Positions 47,010 through 56,617 of a stretch of DNA of 64,000 nt are shown one piece after another (position 1 is the stretch's first letter; the number at the start of each line of letters is the position of its first letter). The notes below the pieces were generated by a model. The model did not search any database. It worked only from the letters and a program-made list of their open reading frames with translations, and had not been told where the DNA came from. The position numbers and the translations under genes were made by a program. Source of the stretch: an uncultured Lachnospiraceae bacterium (GTDB lineage Bacteria > Bacillota > Clostridia > Lachnospirales > Lachnospiraceae); contig CAMUXE010000003.1 of the NCBI GenBank assembly GCA_947164605.1, forward strand, positions 103,423 through 167,422. The letters are read 5' to 3'.

Positions 47010-47495
47010 CTACTTGTGCTGAATTTTCTTGTGTTCAGTGCAAAGATTTTCGTATAGTTTGTAAAAATTCCAATGTGCATTAACTGCTGTATAGACTGCC
47101 TTCAAATCATCTGAAGTAAATCCACAATTCCTCATGCTAGCAAGACAAATCTCCTGCTCGAAATCAGACAGTCCCACCAGGACAAAGAGATGGCCCATGG
47201 GCTTTTTTATCACTGTGCTTTCAGTCCCTTTAGCAGCTGGAGTTTTAAGCCCCGCACCTTCAGCCCATAGAGCTTCAGCCTTGCTTTCTGCCTTAGTTTC
47301 CACCTTGCTTCCTGCCTTAGTTTCAGCTTTTTTGCTTATCTCTTCGACTACTCTTTTTAATTTTTTCTCATAATCCTCTCTGACTAACCTATTAAGGATT
47401 ATCCCCTTTTTCTCTAAGTCGCTTTTAAGCTGACTAAGCCTTGTCATATCTATAAAATTCTCAAATCCACATGCCATTATCATTTTTTCTGCCAT
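47010..47495 (-). CDS. DUF3783-like protein
   Basis: 161 residues from the ATG at 47495 (GGAGG 11 bases upstream); the frame is open to a TTG at 47513. The C-terminal part HLFVLVGLSDFEQEICLASMRNCGF resembles the DUF3783 pattern, a small helical family in Firmicutes. A Lys/Glu/Ala repeat segment (KAETKAGSKVETKAESKAEA) forms a charged linker in the middle. Function unknown. It stands alone, with tandem repeats and a large hairpin between it and ileS. Confidence 0.72.
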   Translation of the reverse strand: MAEKMIMACGFENFIDMTRLSQLKSDLEKKGIILNRLVREDYEKKLKRVVEEISKKAETKAGSKVETKAESKAEALWAEGAGLKTPAAKGTESTVIKKPMGHLFVLVGLSDFEQEICLASMRNCGFTSDDLKAVYTAVNAHWNFYKLYENLCTEHKKIQHK

Positions 47496-47557
47496 AAAGC
47501 CACATTCCTCCAAAGCATTTATGCTAAGCCTCAGCCAAAAGGCCTTATATTATATAC

Positions 47558-47653
47558 TAGCTCCGCTGTAATTATGCTAAATTCAAATTTAGCTTCGCTG
47601 TATTTATGCTTATATTAAATTTAAGTTCGCTTATTTTATTATAAGGCATTAGC
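47558..47653. repeat. three degenerate 32-bp tandem repeats
   Basis: Units begin at 47558, 47590 and 47622 with TAGCTCCGCTG, TAGCTTCGCTG and TAAGTTCGCTT. The period is exactly 32 bases and the first two units agree at about three quarters of positions. They fill most of the 331-base gap with the hairpin described next. Confidence 0.75.
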
Positions 47654-47669
47654 AAAAATAATGCATAAA

Positions 47670-47764
47670 AAAAGACTGTGAGAGGAAATTTTCATAAGCT
47701 CCAAAACATAGACTTTGGGTCTAATGTTTGATTATGAGCTATAGCTTCCTCTACACAGTCTTTT
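47670..47764 (-). terminator. 95-base long-stem terminator of ileS
   Basis: AAAAGACTGTG and CACAGTCTTTT close the hairpin, GAGGAA/TTCCTC continues it after a bulge, and AGCTC, AAACAT, TAGAC segments pair further in. An A/T tract at the base allows termination from either side. Confidence 0.75.
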
Positions 47765-47844
47765 AAGCTGTTTATTTAATTTTATGCCTTAAATATCATG
47801 AGTAATCTAGGCACTTCCATATTTCGACTAATTTTAGCCCTTAA

Positions 47845-50800
47845 TTACTGCTTTTCAACACCAAGCTTTACGCTCTCGCCGTTGATATCCCACTCCTTGG
47901 CAAAGCCTAAAGCCTGACCAAGTACAATCTCATCAGAGAGAACAACGCCACTGATCTGAGCCTCATTCTTCTTCATAACATCGCCCAACTTATCATTGCC
48001 TTCAACGTAAACCTTGATTCTATCCATAACTTCGAAACCAGCATCTTTTCTCATAGTCTGAATCTTACTGATAAGCTCTCTTACGAAGCCTTCCTCTATA
48101 AGTTCAGGTGTGAGGTTTGTATCCATAACTACTGTGATACCCTTGTCTGAGCTTGCTACGAAGCCTTCCTGCTGAGTCATCTCTATAAGAAGATCAGCCT
48201 TCTCAAGCTGCGCCTCAGTGCCATTGATAGAAAGTGTGATATAGCCGATCTTGTTGAGATCATCCATAGCCTTGTTGCCATCTATTTCAGCAAGCTGCTT
48301 CTTGATCTCGCCAAGGAACTTACCAAACTTAGGTCCGAGTGTCTTGAGCTGTGGTTTAAATGAGTAAGAAGTAAAGTCTCTTACATCATCCTTGTACTCT
48401 ACAGCCTTAACATTGAGCTCATCTCTGATGATATCTGTGAAGAAGTCATCAAGAGCAAATGGAGCCTTTAAGTATAACTTGCTGATTGGCTGTCTATTCT
48501 TGATATTAGTAGCATTACGACATGCTCTACCGATAACTACAGCTGCAAGAACATTTTCCATGTCCTCCTCAAGCTTAGTATCAATCCAATCCTCGTGAGC
48601 AAGAGGGAAGTCGCAGAGGTGAATACTCTCTGGTGCAGTCTTATCAACGCTTCTCACAAGATTCTGATAGATGCTCTCTGTCATGAATGGAATCATAGGT
48701 GCTGCGCACTTGCTGAGCTCAACAAGAACAGTATAGAGAGTCATATAAGCATTGATCTTATCCTGCTCCATGCCCTTAGCCCAGAATCTCTCACGGCAAC
48801 GTCTTACATACCAGTTAGAAACCTCATCTACAAAGTCATCAAGGATACGTGCTGTCTCTGTGATTCTGTAGTTATCAAGATTATTGTCAACAGTCTTGAT
48901 TACTGTCTGAAGCTTAGAGAGAACCCAACGGTCCATTACTGGAAGCTTAGAGTAGTCAAGTGTGTACTTTGTAGGATCAAAGTTATCAATATTAGCATAG
49001 AGAATGAAGAATGAGTATGTATTCCAAAGTGTTCCAAGGAACTTTCTCTGTCCTTCTGTTACAGCTTTCTCATGGAATCTGTTAGGAAGCCATGGAGCTG
49101 AGTTCTCATAGAAATACCAACGAATAGCATCTGCGCCAAACTGGCCAAGTGCTTCCATAGGATCAACAGCATTACCCTTACTCTTACTCATCTTCTGACC
49201 ATTCTCATCCTGAACATGGCCGAGAACGATAACATTCTCAAAAGGAGCCTTGTTGAAGAGAAGAGTAGAGATAGCCATAAGTGAATAGAACCAACCTCTA
49301 GTCTGGTCTACAGCCTCAGAGATAAACTGAGCTGGGAACTGCTTTTCAAAGAGGTCCTTATTCTCAAATGGATAGTGATGCTGAGCAAATGGCATAGAGC
49401 CTGAATCGAACCAGCAGTCAATAACTTCTGGAACTCTGTGCATTGGCTTGCCACAGTGAGGACACTTGATTGTAATCTTGTCTACATATGGCTTGTGAAG
49501 CTCAATATCATCTGGCACATTATCGCCCTTTTCCTTGAGCTCTTCAATGCTACCGATTGCATCCATATGTCCACAATCATCACACTGCCAAATATTAAGA
49601 GGAGTACCCCAATAACGGTTACGGCTGATTCCCCAATCCTGTACATTCTCGAGCCAAGCACCGAAACGACCTGTTCCGATTGTCTCAGGAATCCAGTTAA
49701 CAGTCTTATTGTTAGCTACAAGATCATCCTTAACCTCAGTCATCTTTACAAACCAAGACTCTCTAGCGTAGTAGATAAGTGGTGTGTCACATCTCCAACA
49801 GTGTGGATAGTCATGCTCAACCTTAGGAGCTGCAAAGAGAATTTCTCTCTCTCTTAAATCCTTTAATACCTCTGGATCACATGAAACTGCACCAGCTTCA
49901 ACTTCCTTGTCAGTTGGCTTACAACGCATACCAGCGAACTTGCCAGACTCTGGCTTCATTCTACCTTCTGAGTCTACCATCTGTACGAAAGGAGCATCAT
50001 ACTTTCTACCAACTCTGGCATCATCCTCACCAAATGCTGGTGCTATATGTACGATACCTGTACCATCTGTCATAGTAACGTAGTTGTCACAGTAGATGAA
50101 AAAGGCCTTTTTGTGCTGTTTCTCAGCAGCCTGTGCCGCACAATCATAGAGTGGCTCGTACTCACGATACTCTAAATCCTTACCATTGTAAGTTTCAAGA
50201 ATTTCGTATGCTTTTCCATCAGCATTGGCCTCAAACTTAGCATTGCCCTGGCCGTCCTTCTCGTTGAGAAGTCCACCAACAACAGTGTCAAGAAGAGCAC
50301 TTGCAAGATAGTATGTAAATCCGTCAACAGCCTTAACCTTTACGTATTCCTCATCTGGATTTACGCAAAGACCAATATTTGAAGGAAGTGTCCATGGAGT
50401 TGTTGTCCATGCAAGGAAATATGCATCCTCGCCCTTAGCCTTAAATCTAACAACAGCTGTGCGGTCCTTAAGTGTCTTATAACCCTGAGCAACCTCGTGG
50501 CTTGAGAGAGGTGTACCACATCTTGGGCAGTAAGGAACAACCTTAAATCCCTTGTAGAGAAGTCCCTTGTCCCAAATATTCTTTAAAGCCCACCACTCAG
50601 ACTCGATAAAATTATTGTCGTAAGTAACATATGGATCATCCATATCAGCCCAGAAACCAACAGTAGTAGAGAAATCCTCCCACATACCCTTGTACTTCCA
50701 AACACTTTCCTTACACTTTTTGATGAATGGCTCAACACCATACTCCTCAATCTGCTCCTTGCCATCAAGGCCTAAAAGTTTCTCAACTTCAAGCTCAACT

Positions 50801-51075
50801 GGAAGTCCGTGTGTATCCCAACCAGCCTTTCTAGGCACCATGTAGCCCTTCATTGTGCGGTATCTAGGAATCATATCCTTGATAACTCTTGTGAGAACGT
50901 GGCCAATGTGTGGCTTGCCGTTAGCTGTTGGAGGACCATCATAGAATGTGTATGTCTCTCCTTCTTTTCTGTTCTCCATACTCTTTCTAAAGGTGTCATT
51001 TTCCTTCCAGAATTCAGCGATCTTTTTCTCTCTATCGATGAAATTCAACTCAGATGAGACTTTCTCGTAAACCAT
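47845..51075 (-). CDS. ileS: isoleucyl-tRNA synthetase, IleS2 type
   Basis: 1076 residues, the longer eukaryote-like IleS2 class rather than the about 930-residue IleS1. Class I motifs PPTANGKPHIGHV (HIGH) and QKMSKSKGNAV (KMSKS) are intact, with WTTTPWTLPSN in the editing domain. IleS2 enzymes are typically tolerant of mupirocin (family knowledge). The start is fixed by an in-frame stop just upstream. Expression is controlled by a T-box leader with an Ile specifier. Confidence 0.97.
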   Translation of the reverse strand: MVYEKVSSELNFIDREKKIAEFWKENDTFRKSMENRKEGETYTFYDGPPTANGKPHIGHVLTRVIKDMIPRYRTMKGYMVPRKAGWDTHGLPVELEVEKLLGLDGKEQIEEYGVEPFIKKCKESVWKYKGMWEDFSTTVGFWADMDDPYVTYDNNFIESEWWALKNIWDKGLLYKGFKVVPYCPRCGTPLSSHEVAQGYKTLKDRTAVVRFKAKGEDAYFLAWTTTPWTLPSNIGLCVNPDEEYVKVKAVDGFTYYLASALLDTVVGGLLNEKDGQGNAKFEANADGKAYEILETYNGKDLEYREYEPLYDCAAQAAEKQHKKAFFIYCDNYVTMTDGTGIVHIAPAFGEDDARVGRKYDAPFVQMVDSEGRMKPESGKFAGMRCKPTDKEVEAGAVSCDPEVLKDLREREILFAAPKVEHDYPHCWRCDTPLIYYARESWFVKMTEVKDDLVANNKTVNWIPETIGTGRFGAWLENVQDWGISRNRYWGTPLNIWQCDDCGHMDAIGSIEELKEKGDNVPDDIELHKPYVDKITIKCPHCGKPMHRVPEVIDCWFDSGSMPFAQHHYPFENKDLFEKQFPAQFISEAVDQTRGWFYSLMAISTLLFNKAPFENVIVLGHVQDENGQKMSKSKGNAVDPMEALGQFGADAIRWYFYENSAPWLPNRFHEKAVTEGQRKFLGTLWNTYSFFILYANIDNFDPTKYTLDYSKLPVMDRWVLSKLQTVIKTVDNNLDNYRITETARILDDFVDEVSNWYVRRCRERFWAKGMEQDKINAYMTLYTVLVELSKCAAPMIPFMTESIYQNLVRSVDKTAPESIHLCDFPLAHEDWIDTKLEEDMENVLAAVVIGRACRNATNIKNRQPISKLYLKAPFALDDFFTDIIRDELNVKAVEYKDDVRDFTSYSFKPQLKTLGPKFGKFLGEIKKQLAEIDGNKAMDDLNKIGYITLSINGTEAQLEKADLLIEMTQQEGFVASSDKGITVVMDTNLTPELIEEGFVRELISKIQTMRKDAGFEVMDRIKVYVEGNDKLGDVMKKNEAQISGVVLSDEIVLGQALGFAKEWDINGESVKLGVEKQ

Positions 51076-51092
51076 GTCTGTTCAACAATCCT

Positions 51093-51408
51093 TTCTAAAA
51101 ATAAAATAAAAATAACCCATGCCGTAATTTACGACATGGGTTTTATAAACCTACTCGATATTACGACATACCAACATATGCGTCCCCTATAACGGAAGGA
51201 TCCCGGCTTAATCTAATTCGTCAACAGCAAATATGCTCATAGCTAAATTCGCCTTTAGGTTTCAACTAAGCTGCTTGGAAGTGATTTTCACAGATTCCCT
51301 ACTCGCATCGGCTCTCACCATCCCGACTCGCTTTGGCTTTTGTCTAATCTGCTACTGTCTTCGTCATTGCATTTAAGGTGTTCACTAGATGTAACAAAAG
51401 AGAACACA
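51093..51408 (-). promoter_or_regulatory. T-box riboswitch (Ile) of ileS
   Basis: Leader of about 330 bases. In transcript order it shows the stem I base AATGACGAAGACAGTAG, the distal GGTGAGAGCC element, a specifier region TGAAAATCACTTCC with ATC (Ile), a TTGGTAT stretch able to pair with the tRNA NCCA end, and a terminator stem CCCATGTCGTAA/TTACGGCATGGG followed by a T-rich run. Uncharged tRNA-Ile should stabilise the antiterminator and turn on ileS. Confidence 0.9.
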
Positions 51409-51414
51409 TGGCAT

Positions 51415-51443
51415 ATGTTATATGTTTCTTGAGCCTTTGTCAA
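51415..51443 (-). promoter_or_regulatory. promoter of the ileS T-box leader
   Basis: TTGACA (51443-51438) and TAACAT (51420-51415) are 17 bases apart on the minus strand; the leader starts a few bases later. Confidence 0.7.
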
Positions 51444-51497
51444 GCCCTCAATATCTTATTAGAACTAAAGAAAGGCAATTTCACATCTTGCTATGCC

Positions 51498-52256
51498 TTA
51501 TTTTTCAAGTTTCTTTAAGAAGGTCCTTGTTCTGTCATTCTTAGGGTTGTCTATAACTTCCTCAGGACTTCCCTTCTCTATTACAAGACCTCCATCCATA
51601 AAGTAAACCTCATCAGCCACACTTCTCGCAAAGTCAATCTCATGAGTGACAATAACCATTGTCATCTTTTGACTTGCAAGTTCCTTTAAGAGCCTTAGTA
51701 TACCTGCTGTTATCTCAGGGTCCAAGGCTGACGTTGGTTCATCAAAAAAGATAATCTCTGGTTTCATAGCCAAAGCTCTTGCAATTGCTACTCTCTGTTG
51801 CTGTCCACCGGATAACTGAGATGGATATGCATCAAGCTTTTCCGACAAGCCTACCTTAGCTAGAAGTTCCTCCGCTTCCCTAGTAACTTCCTTCTTATTT
51901 CTTCTCAAGACGCTTACAGGCGCATCCACTACATTTTTCAAAACACTATAGTGAGGAAAAAGGTTAAAGTTCTGAAAAACTAGAGAGAACTTCTTTTTCA
52001 CCTCTCTTAAGTCTTTTTTAGACACGTAACTCGCCTTGCCATCTTTGCTCTGACAAACCGTCATATCTGAATAAGCCATATCACCATCATCAAGAGTCTC
52101 CAAGAGGGTCATACACCTTAAAAGAGTTGATTTGCCTGAACCCGATGGTCCAAGAATAGCCACAACCTTTCCCTTTTCAACCTCAAAATTTATATCCTTT
52201 AGGACTTCAAGCTCTCCAAAGCTTTTCTTTAAGCCCCTACACTCTAATACGTTCAT
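51498..52256 (-). CDS. amino-acid ABC transporter ATP-binding protein
   Basis: 252 residues. Walker A GPSGSGKST, signature LSGGQQQRVAIARALAMKP and Walker B IIFFDEPTSALDPE mark a polar-amino-acid (GlnQ/HisP-like) ATPase. It energises the binding-protein/permease fusion encoded 27 bases upstream in the same operon. The exact amino acid cannot be read from the ATPase. Confidence 0.95.
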   Translation of the reverse strand: MNVLECRGLKKSFGELEVLKDINFEVEKGKVVAILGPSGSGKSTLLRCMTLLETLDDGDMAYSDMTVCQSKDGKASYVSKKDLREVKKKFSLVFQNFNLFPHYSVLKNVVDAPVSVLRRNKKEVTREAEELLAKVGLSEKLDAYPSQLSGGQQQRVAIARALAMKPEIIFFDEPTSALDPEITAGILRLLKELASQKMTMVIVTHEIDFARSVADEVYFMDGGLVIEKGSPEEVIDNPKNDRTRTFLKKLEK

Positions 52257-52283
52257 TAAAAATCCTTTCAGCTTCTATCCAGC

Positions 52284-53831
52284 TTAATCATAGTACTTCA
52301 AAGCATTTTCCACCTTGCTCATTCTCCAGGCAACAAGCGCATTGAAGACGTAATAGAATATACCAGCAATGAAAAGTGGGAAGATACTTGCATCTGCCGC
52401 CGAAACCTGCTTAGCCAGCGTAAAGACTTCCGTATATGCCAAGGCAAATGCTAAGGAGGTATCTTTTACAAGGGTTATAATCTCATTAGTCACTGGAGGT
52501 AAGACTCTCTTAACCATCTGAGGGAAGATAATCTTCCAGGTCTTTTGAACTTGGGAGTAGCCAAGCACCTGGGCTGCCTCTGTCTGTCCCTGTGGAATAC
52601 CCTCGACACCTGCACGGAATATCTCCGCAAAGTAAGCTGCATAATTAAGCGAAAAGCCTATAATTACCGCATAAAACCTAAATGAGGTGCTAACATTGAT
52701 TCCAAGTATGTAATAAGGGCCGAAGAAAACAACCAAAAGCTGCAACATAAGAGGCGTTCCTCTCATGATTGATATATAGATTCTTGCAAGTAATGATAAA
52801 ATCGTAATATTGCAAGCTCTGATTCTCATAAGCAAGAATCCAAGGGGAAGTGAAAAGGTAAGTGTGAGCAGAAAGATCTTAATTGTAGCAAGCATACCAG
52901 ATAAGAGCTGACCTGCAATATCTATAGCTCTACTAATAAGGCCTGTACTTATATCCTCACGGTCATCCTGCAGATAAGCCTCATCTGTCCCAAGCTGTCC
53001 CAAGCACACTGATTCCTCAAGGCTCCACTTCTTTGCTATTTGGTCAAATGTACCATCGGCAAGCATATCATCTAAAGATTTCTGAACTGCATCTCTAAGG
53101 TCAACATTGCCCTTTTTAAAGCCAATGCCATACTGCTCAGATGAAATCCTCTGTTCAAGGATTCTATACTCAGCACCCTTCTTAGCACGTGTCTTTACCT
53201 CATATGAAGCAACACCAGTATCCATGCAGATTGCATCAACAGATCCAGATTCTAGGTTCAAAAAAGCCGAATTATAATCCCCCACCTGGGTAAGCTCCTT
53301 CATAGAATGAGCCAGGTTTAAATTTTCTTCACTTGCATCCTCAGCAGTAAATGCTGACAAGGCCGAAGAATCCGCCTGTACAGCCACAATCTTATTAACG
53401 AGATCTTCGGGTGCTTTTATATCTGAACTATTCTTTACAACAACAACCTGCGAGTTATCAACATAAGCCTTAGACCAAGTGTAATCCGCCTGTCTGCCAT
53501 TAATTGTAAAGCCACTCCAAATACAGTCTATGGCACCAGTTGACAGTTCAAGATCCTTTGAGTTCCATTCAATTGGCTGTTTTACAAGCTCCCAACCATT
53601 TCTTTTGGCAACTTCAGCCGCAAGGTCTAAATCAAAGCCAACATATTCGCCGCTTCCATTATCATATCCGTAAGGTGGAAATTCAGCATCAAATCCAATC
53701 GTAAATTTTGTCCTGTTCTTCTGCGAAGAGCCTTTATTAGCACAAGCTGTAGCTGAAAGCCCAATCCCTGCCAAGAGGGCGCAACAAAGCAGTGTCATTA
53801 TCAATTTTTTAAACACATTTTTCTTATTCAC
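52284..53831 (-). CDS. amino-acid ABC transporter, fused substrate-binding protein and permease
   Basis: 515 residues. An N-terminal signal or lipoprotein leader (LSATACANK) precedes a periplasmic-binding-protein-type domain (about 42-275, FTIGFDAEFPPYGYD). A HisM/GlnP-type permease follows (about 300-515) with the EAA loop EGIPQGQTEAAQVLGYS. The fused GlnP-like design is known in Firmicutes. Start is GTG with AAAGG 9 bases upstream. The 203-base gap before it contains a 20-base perfect palindrome that may regulate it. Substrate is probably a polar amino acid. Confidence 0.93.
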   Translation of the reverse strand: MNKKNVFKKLIMTLLCCALLAGIGLSATACANKGSSQKNRTKFTIGFDAEFPPYGYDNGSGEYVGFDLDLAAEVAKRNGWELVKQPIEWNSKDLELSTGAIDCIWSGFTINGRQADYTWSKAYVDNSQVVVVKNSSDIKAPEDLVNKIVAVQADSSALSAFTAEDASEENLNLAHSMKELTQVGDYNSAFLNLESGSVDAICMDTGVASYEVKTRAKKGAEYRILEQRISSEQYGIGFKKGNVDLRDAVQKSLDDMLADGTFDQIAKKWSLEESVCLGQLGTDEAYLQDDREDISTGLISRAIDIAGQLLSGMLATIKIFLLTLTFSLPLGFLLMRIRACNITILSLLARIYISIMRGTPLMLQLLVVFFGPYYILGINVSTSFRFYAVIIGFSLNYAAYFAEIFRAGVEGIPQGQTEAAQVLGYSQVQKTWKIIFPQMVKRVLPPVTNEIITLVKDTSLAFALAYTEVFTLAKQVSAADASIFPLFIAGIFYYVFNALVAWRMSKVENALKYYD

Positions 53832-53932
53832 AGATTCAATCCTTTCTATTCGGACTTAAAATAACTTATCCAGGAAAGTATTGTACTTTATTTAGATTAA
53901 TAAGTGAAGTATCGCAAGTAAGTCTTCCGAAA

Positions 53933-53952
53933 GATTTTACTTAAGTAAAATC
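53933..53952. promoter_or_regulatory. 20-base perfect palindrome upstream of the amino-acid transporter
   Basis: GATTTTACTTAAGTAAAATC reads the same on both strands. A second TTTACTTAAGT occurs about 78 bases away near 54015. Direct TATARTAYATTTGAT repeats lie between. The whole gap 53832-54034 shows no gene. Confidence 0.5.
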
Positions 53953-54034
53953 GAAGCTAATAATAAATCACCTTGACTATAGTACATTTGATCTGTGACC
54001 TTTATTTGAGTGGTCTTTACTTAAGTGACCTCGC

Positions 54035-54577
54035 TTATAATATATTTGATTTATAGCGCTTATACTCACTATAAGTAGGAATCTGGCTCATCTTTCCATC
54101 ATTATAAAGCACTGTCTGTTTTCTGCCATTAACCACGGCAATGATTGCCTTGTAAATCTTTGGGTTTCCCTCAATCAGTGCATCTTCAAATGCATCTACC
54201 TCTTTATTATTATGCTGATATTTCAATATTACGCTTCCATCTTTGCCATAAATTTTTGTCAGATTATAAGGATTTATCTCGATCAAAACAATATCAGAGG
54301 CCTTGAATATTTTCTTTTCGCCAAAGGCTCCTTTAAGTCTGTAATTATCGCCATCGTAAGTGATTATTTCCTTCTTCTCAAAAAATATGAGACCTATCAA
54401 AATAAGCAATAAAAGCAATAAGATGCCTTCAATATAATAAAATAAACTTCTGTATCCGCCTGATTCTGAAAATGGAATGTAAATTGCTATCATAAAAAAT
54501 ATGACCACGCCCATCATAAATCTCAAGCCTTTAATTTCAGCTCTTCCTGGTGTCATAATGTACTTTTCAATATTCAT
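54035..54577 (-). CDS. two-TM membrane protein with PH-like C-terminal domain, unknown
   Basis: 180 residues. Two membrane helices (about 19-38 and 47-67) are followed by a mostly beta-strand domain (about 70-150, ITYDGDNYRLKGAFGEKKIFKASDIVLIEI). This layout resembles bacterial PH-like/DUF304 membrane proteins, but no specific family is certain. GGGAG stands before the ATG. It is isolated between the transporter operon and the IS256-like element, at the edge of the accessory region. Confidence 0.6.
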   Translation of the reverse strand: MNIEKYIMTPGRAEIKGLRFMMGVVIFFMIAIYIPFSESGGYRSLFYYIEGILLLLLLILIGLIFFEKKEIITYDGDNYRLKGAFGEKKIFKASDIVLIEINPYNLTKIYGKDGSVILKYQHNNKEVDAFEDALIEGNPKIYKAIIAVVNGRKQTVLYNDGKMSQIPTYSEYKRYKSNIL

Positions 54578-54793
54578 AATTCTCTCCCTCTAAATATTTT
54601 TTCTGAATAATTTCCTTCAAAAAAATTCTAAATAAAATTCAATTTAATTTGTGTCCATTTACTTGACTATTCTGCAAAAATCATTGAAGAGCTTCTTCCA
54701 TTAACTTATCGGGATTGTAAAATAAAGTGTGTAAGTCTTCCAAAACCTTTTACTTATGACAACTTAACGATTATGATTTATGAAAGGACATTT

Positions 54794-55944
54794 ATGGAAA
54801 GAATTACACTTATGGCCAAACGCGAAAAAACTCCACATGAAATTTTTGCTGAGAAGTTCGTCTCAGAACTGCAACCCAAAACTGTTGAAGATGTTAAAGA
54901 AGGACTTAAATCCATCTTCGGACCTATCTTTGAATCTATGCTAAAAGGCGAACTCGCTGCCCACCTGGGCTATGATTCTAATGACCACAATCCAAAAGCA
55001 ACTACAAACCGCCGCAACGGCTCTAATAAAAAGACTTTAAAGTCCTCGCCATGTACGGTAAAGACATGAGTCAACGCGATATCTCTGATATCATCAACGA
55101 TATTTATGGATTCCGCCTGTCTCCTCAACAGGTCTCTATCATTACTGATAGTGTTGTTGAAGAAATGACGAAGTGGCAGGAACGCGCACTCAAAAGAATG
55201 TACACCTTCATGTTTGTTGATTGCCTGTATGTCAGCATTCGTACTGACTATGAAACCAAAAAACATGCCGTTTACAGCATCGTTGCCTATGACTTAGACG
55301 GTCGTAAAGACATCTTAGGTCTTTGGATTGATGAAACTGAAAATAAGCATCAATGGCTTCAAATCTTCGACGAATTAAAGAAACGCGGTGTTGAGGACGT
55401 TGCATTTATCTCCATGGACGGATTACCTGGTTTGGAAGAAGGTGCTAAAACCATCTTTCCAAAAGCAGTAATTCAACGCTGCATCGTGCACCTTGTGCGC
55501 AACTCTATGAAGTACATTCCTTCAAAGGAGTACAAAGCCTTTACTGCGAATCTGAAGCTACTCTATCAGGCTCCTAACAAGAAGGTTGCTCTTCTTGAGT
55601 TTGAAAAGTTTAAAGACCGTTGGGTTGACTATCCTGGTGCTGTTAAAGTCTGGGAAAGCAACTGGAAGCATGTAGAACAACTCTACAACTACACTAATGC
55701 GATTCGCAAAGTGATGTACACCACAAACACGATTGAATCTATCAATTCCAGTTTTCGTAAGGTAACCAAAAAGGGAACCTTCCCTAACGAAACTGCTGTA
55801 CTCAAAGTGCTTTATCTTCGCATTCTGGAGCTCTACGAAAAATGGCATGACGCATCATATCGCAACTGGGCCATCATTCGAAATCAGCTCATTCTCATCG
55901 ATGACCTCGGAGAACGAATTCAGCATCTCGAACAATTCGAATAG
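54794..55944 (+). pseudogene. IS256-family (mutator-type) transposase, internally deleted and frameshifted
   Basis: The N-terminal part (54794-55069) ends HNPKATTNRRNGSNKKTLKSS; the rest (frame 55051-55944) starts VLAMYGKDMSQRDISDII. In intact family members about 35-45 residues (RDRxGxFEP..KKRQ.. region) lie between these. Here they are missing and the frame changes at about 55035-55050, so no full protein can be made. The catalytic residues survive in the second part: FVDC, FISMDGLPGLEEG and NTIESINSSFRK. AAAGGAC precedes the ATG at 54794. Confidence 0.85.
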
Positions 55945-55949
55945 TCAAA

Positions 55950-56004
55950 ACTCATAGGTTTTGACCTTTGTTCCTTGACAACCGATTGATGGGGCTTTGG
56001 CCCC
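55950..56004. repeat. paired palindromes between transposase and resolvase
   Basis: GTCAAAAC/GTTTTGAC (6-base loop) and GGGGC/GCCCC hairpins stand between the two genes. They could be a terminator for the transposase or a resolvase-binding res site. Confidence 0.4.
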
Positions 56005-56038
56005 GGTCAATTCTTATATTCATTAAAAGGAGGCCGAA

Positions 56039-56617
56039 ATGATATGTGGTTATGCACGTGTCAGCACTCGAATTCAGGAACGCGACGGTAACTCTTTGGA
56101 TGCTCAGGAAGAGCAACTCAAGGCTGCTGGAGCTCGAATTGTATTCAGAGAATCTTTTACCGGAGCTACACTGGACTTTCCGCAGCTTAACGAGCTTCGG
56201 AAAGTCCTCGAAGCTGGCGACACACTTATGATAACGAAGCTCGACCGATTAGCCAGATCTGCTTCACAGGGAATCTTCTTCATTGAGGATCTCCTTACAC
56301 ACGGAATCAGCGTACATGTGCTAAACATGGGACTTATGGACAGTACTCCAACCGGTCGTCTCCTTCGAAGTATACTGCTTGCTTTCTCTGAGTTTGAACG
56401 TGACATGATAGCGGAACGAACACAGGAAGGGAGGCGATTATCAGGCAACCACGGAGGACGCCCAAAAAAGTACAAAAAAGAACAGCTGGAACATGCAGTT
56501 CAACTGCTAAACAGCTACTCTTACAACCAGGTTTCAAACCTGACCGGAATATCCATCAGCACACTCTACAGAGCTAAGCTACAAAACACAAAGGAAAAAG
56601 AGAACTTACACACTTAA
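56039..56617 (+). CDS. serine recombinase (resolvase/invertase)
   Basis: 192 residues. The catalytic Ser9 lies in GYARVSTR; the LMITKLDRLARS and EFERDMIAERTQEG motifs complete the catalytic domain. A C-terminal helix-turn-helix (about 150-180, NQVSNLTGISISTLYRAKL) binds DNA. AAAAGGAGG precedes the ATG. The C-terminus ENLHT is encoded within the right inverted repeat of the IS256-like element, so the gene travels inside the element. It may resolve cointegrates. Confidence 0.92.
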   Translation: MICGYARVSTRIQERDGNSLDAQEEQLKAAGARIVFRESFTGATLDFPQLNELRKVLEAGDTLMITKLDRLARSASQGIFFIEDLLTHGISVHVLNMGLMDSTPTGRLLRSILLAFSEFERDMIAERTQEGRRLSGNHGGRPKKYKKEQLEHAVQLLNSYSYNQVSNLTGISISTLYRAKLQNTKEKENLHT

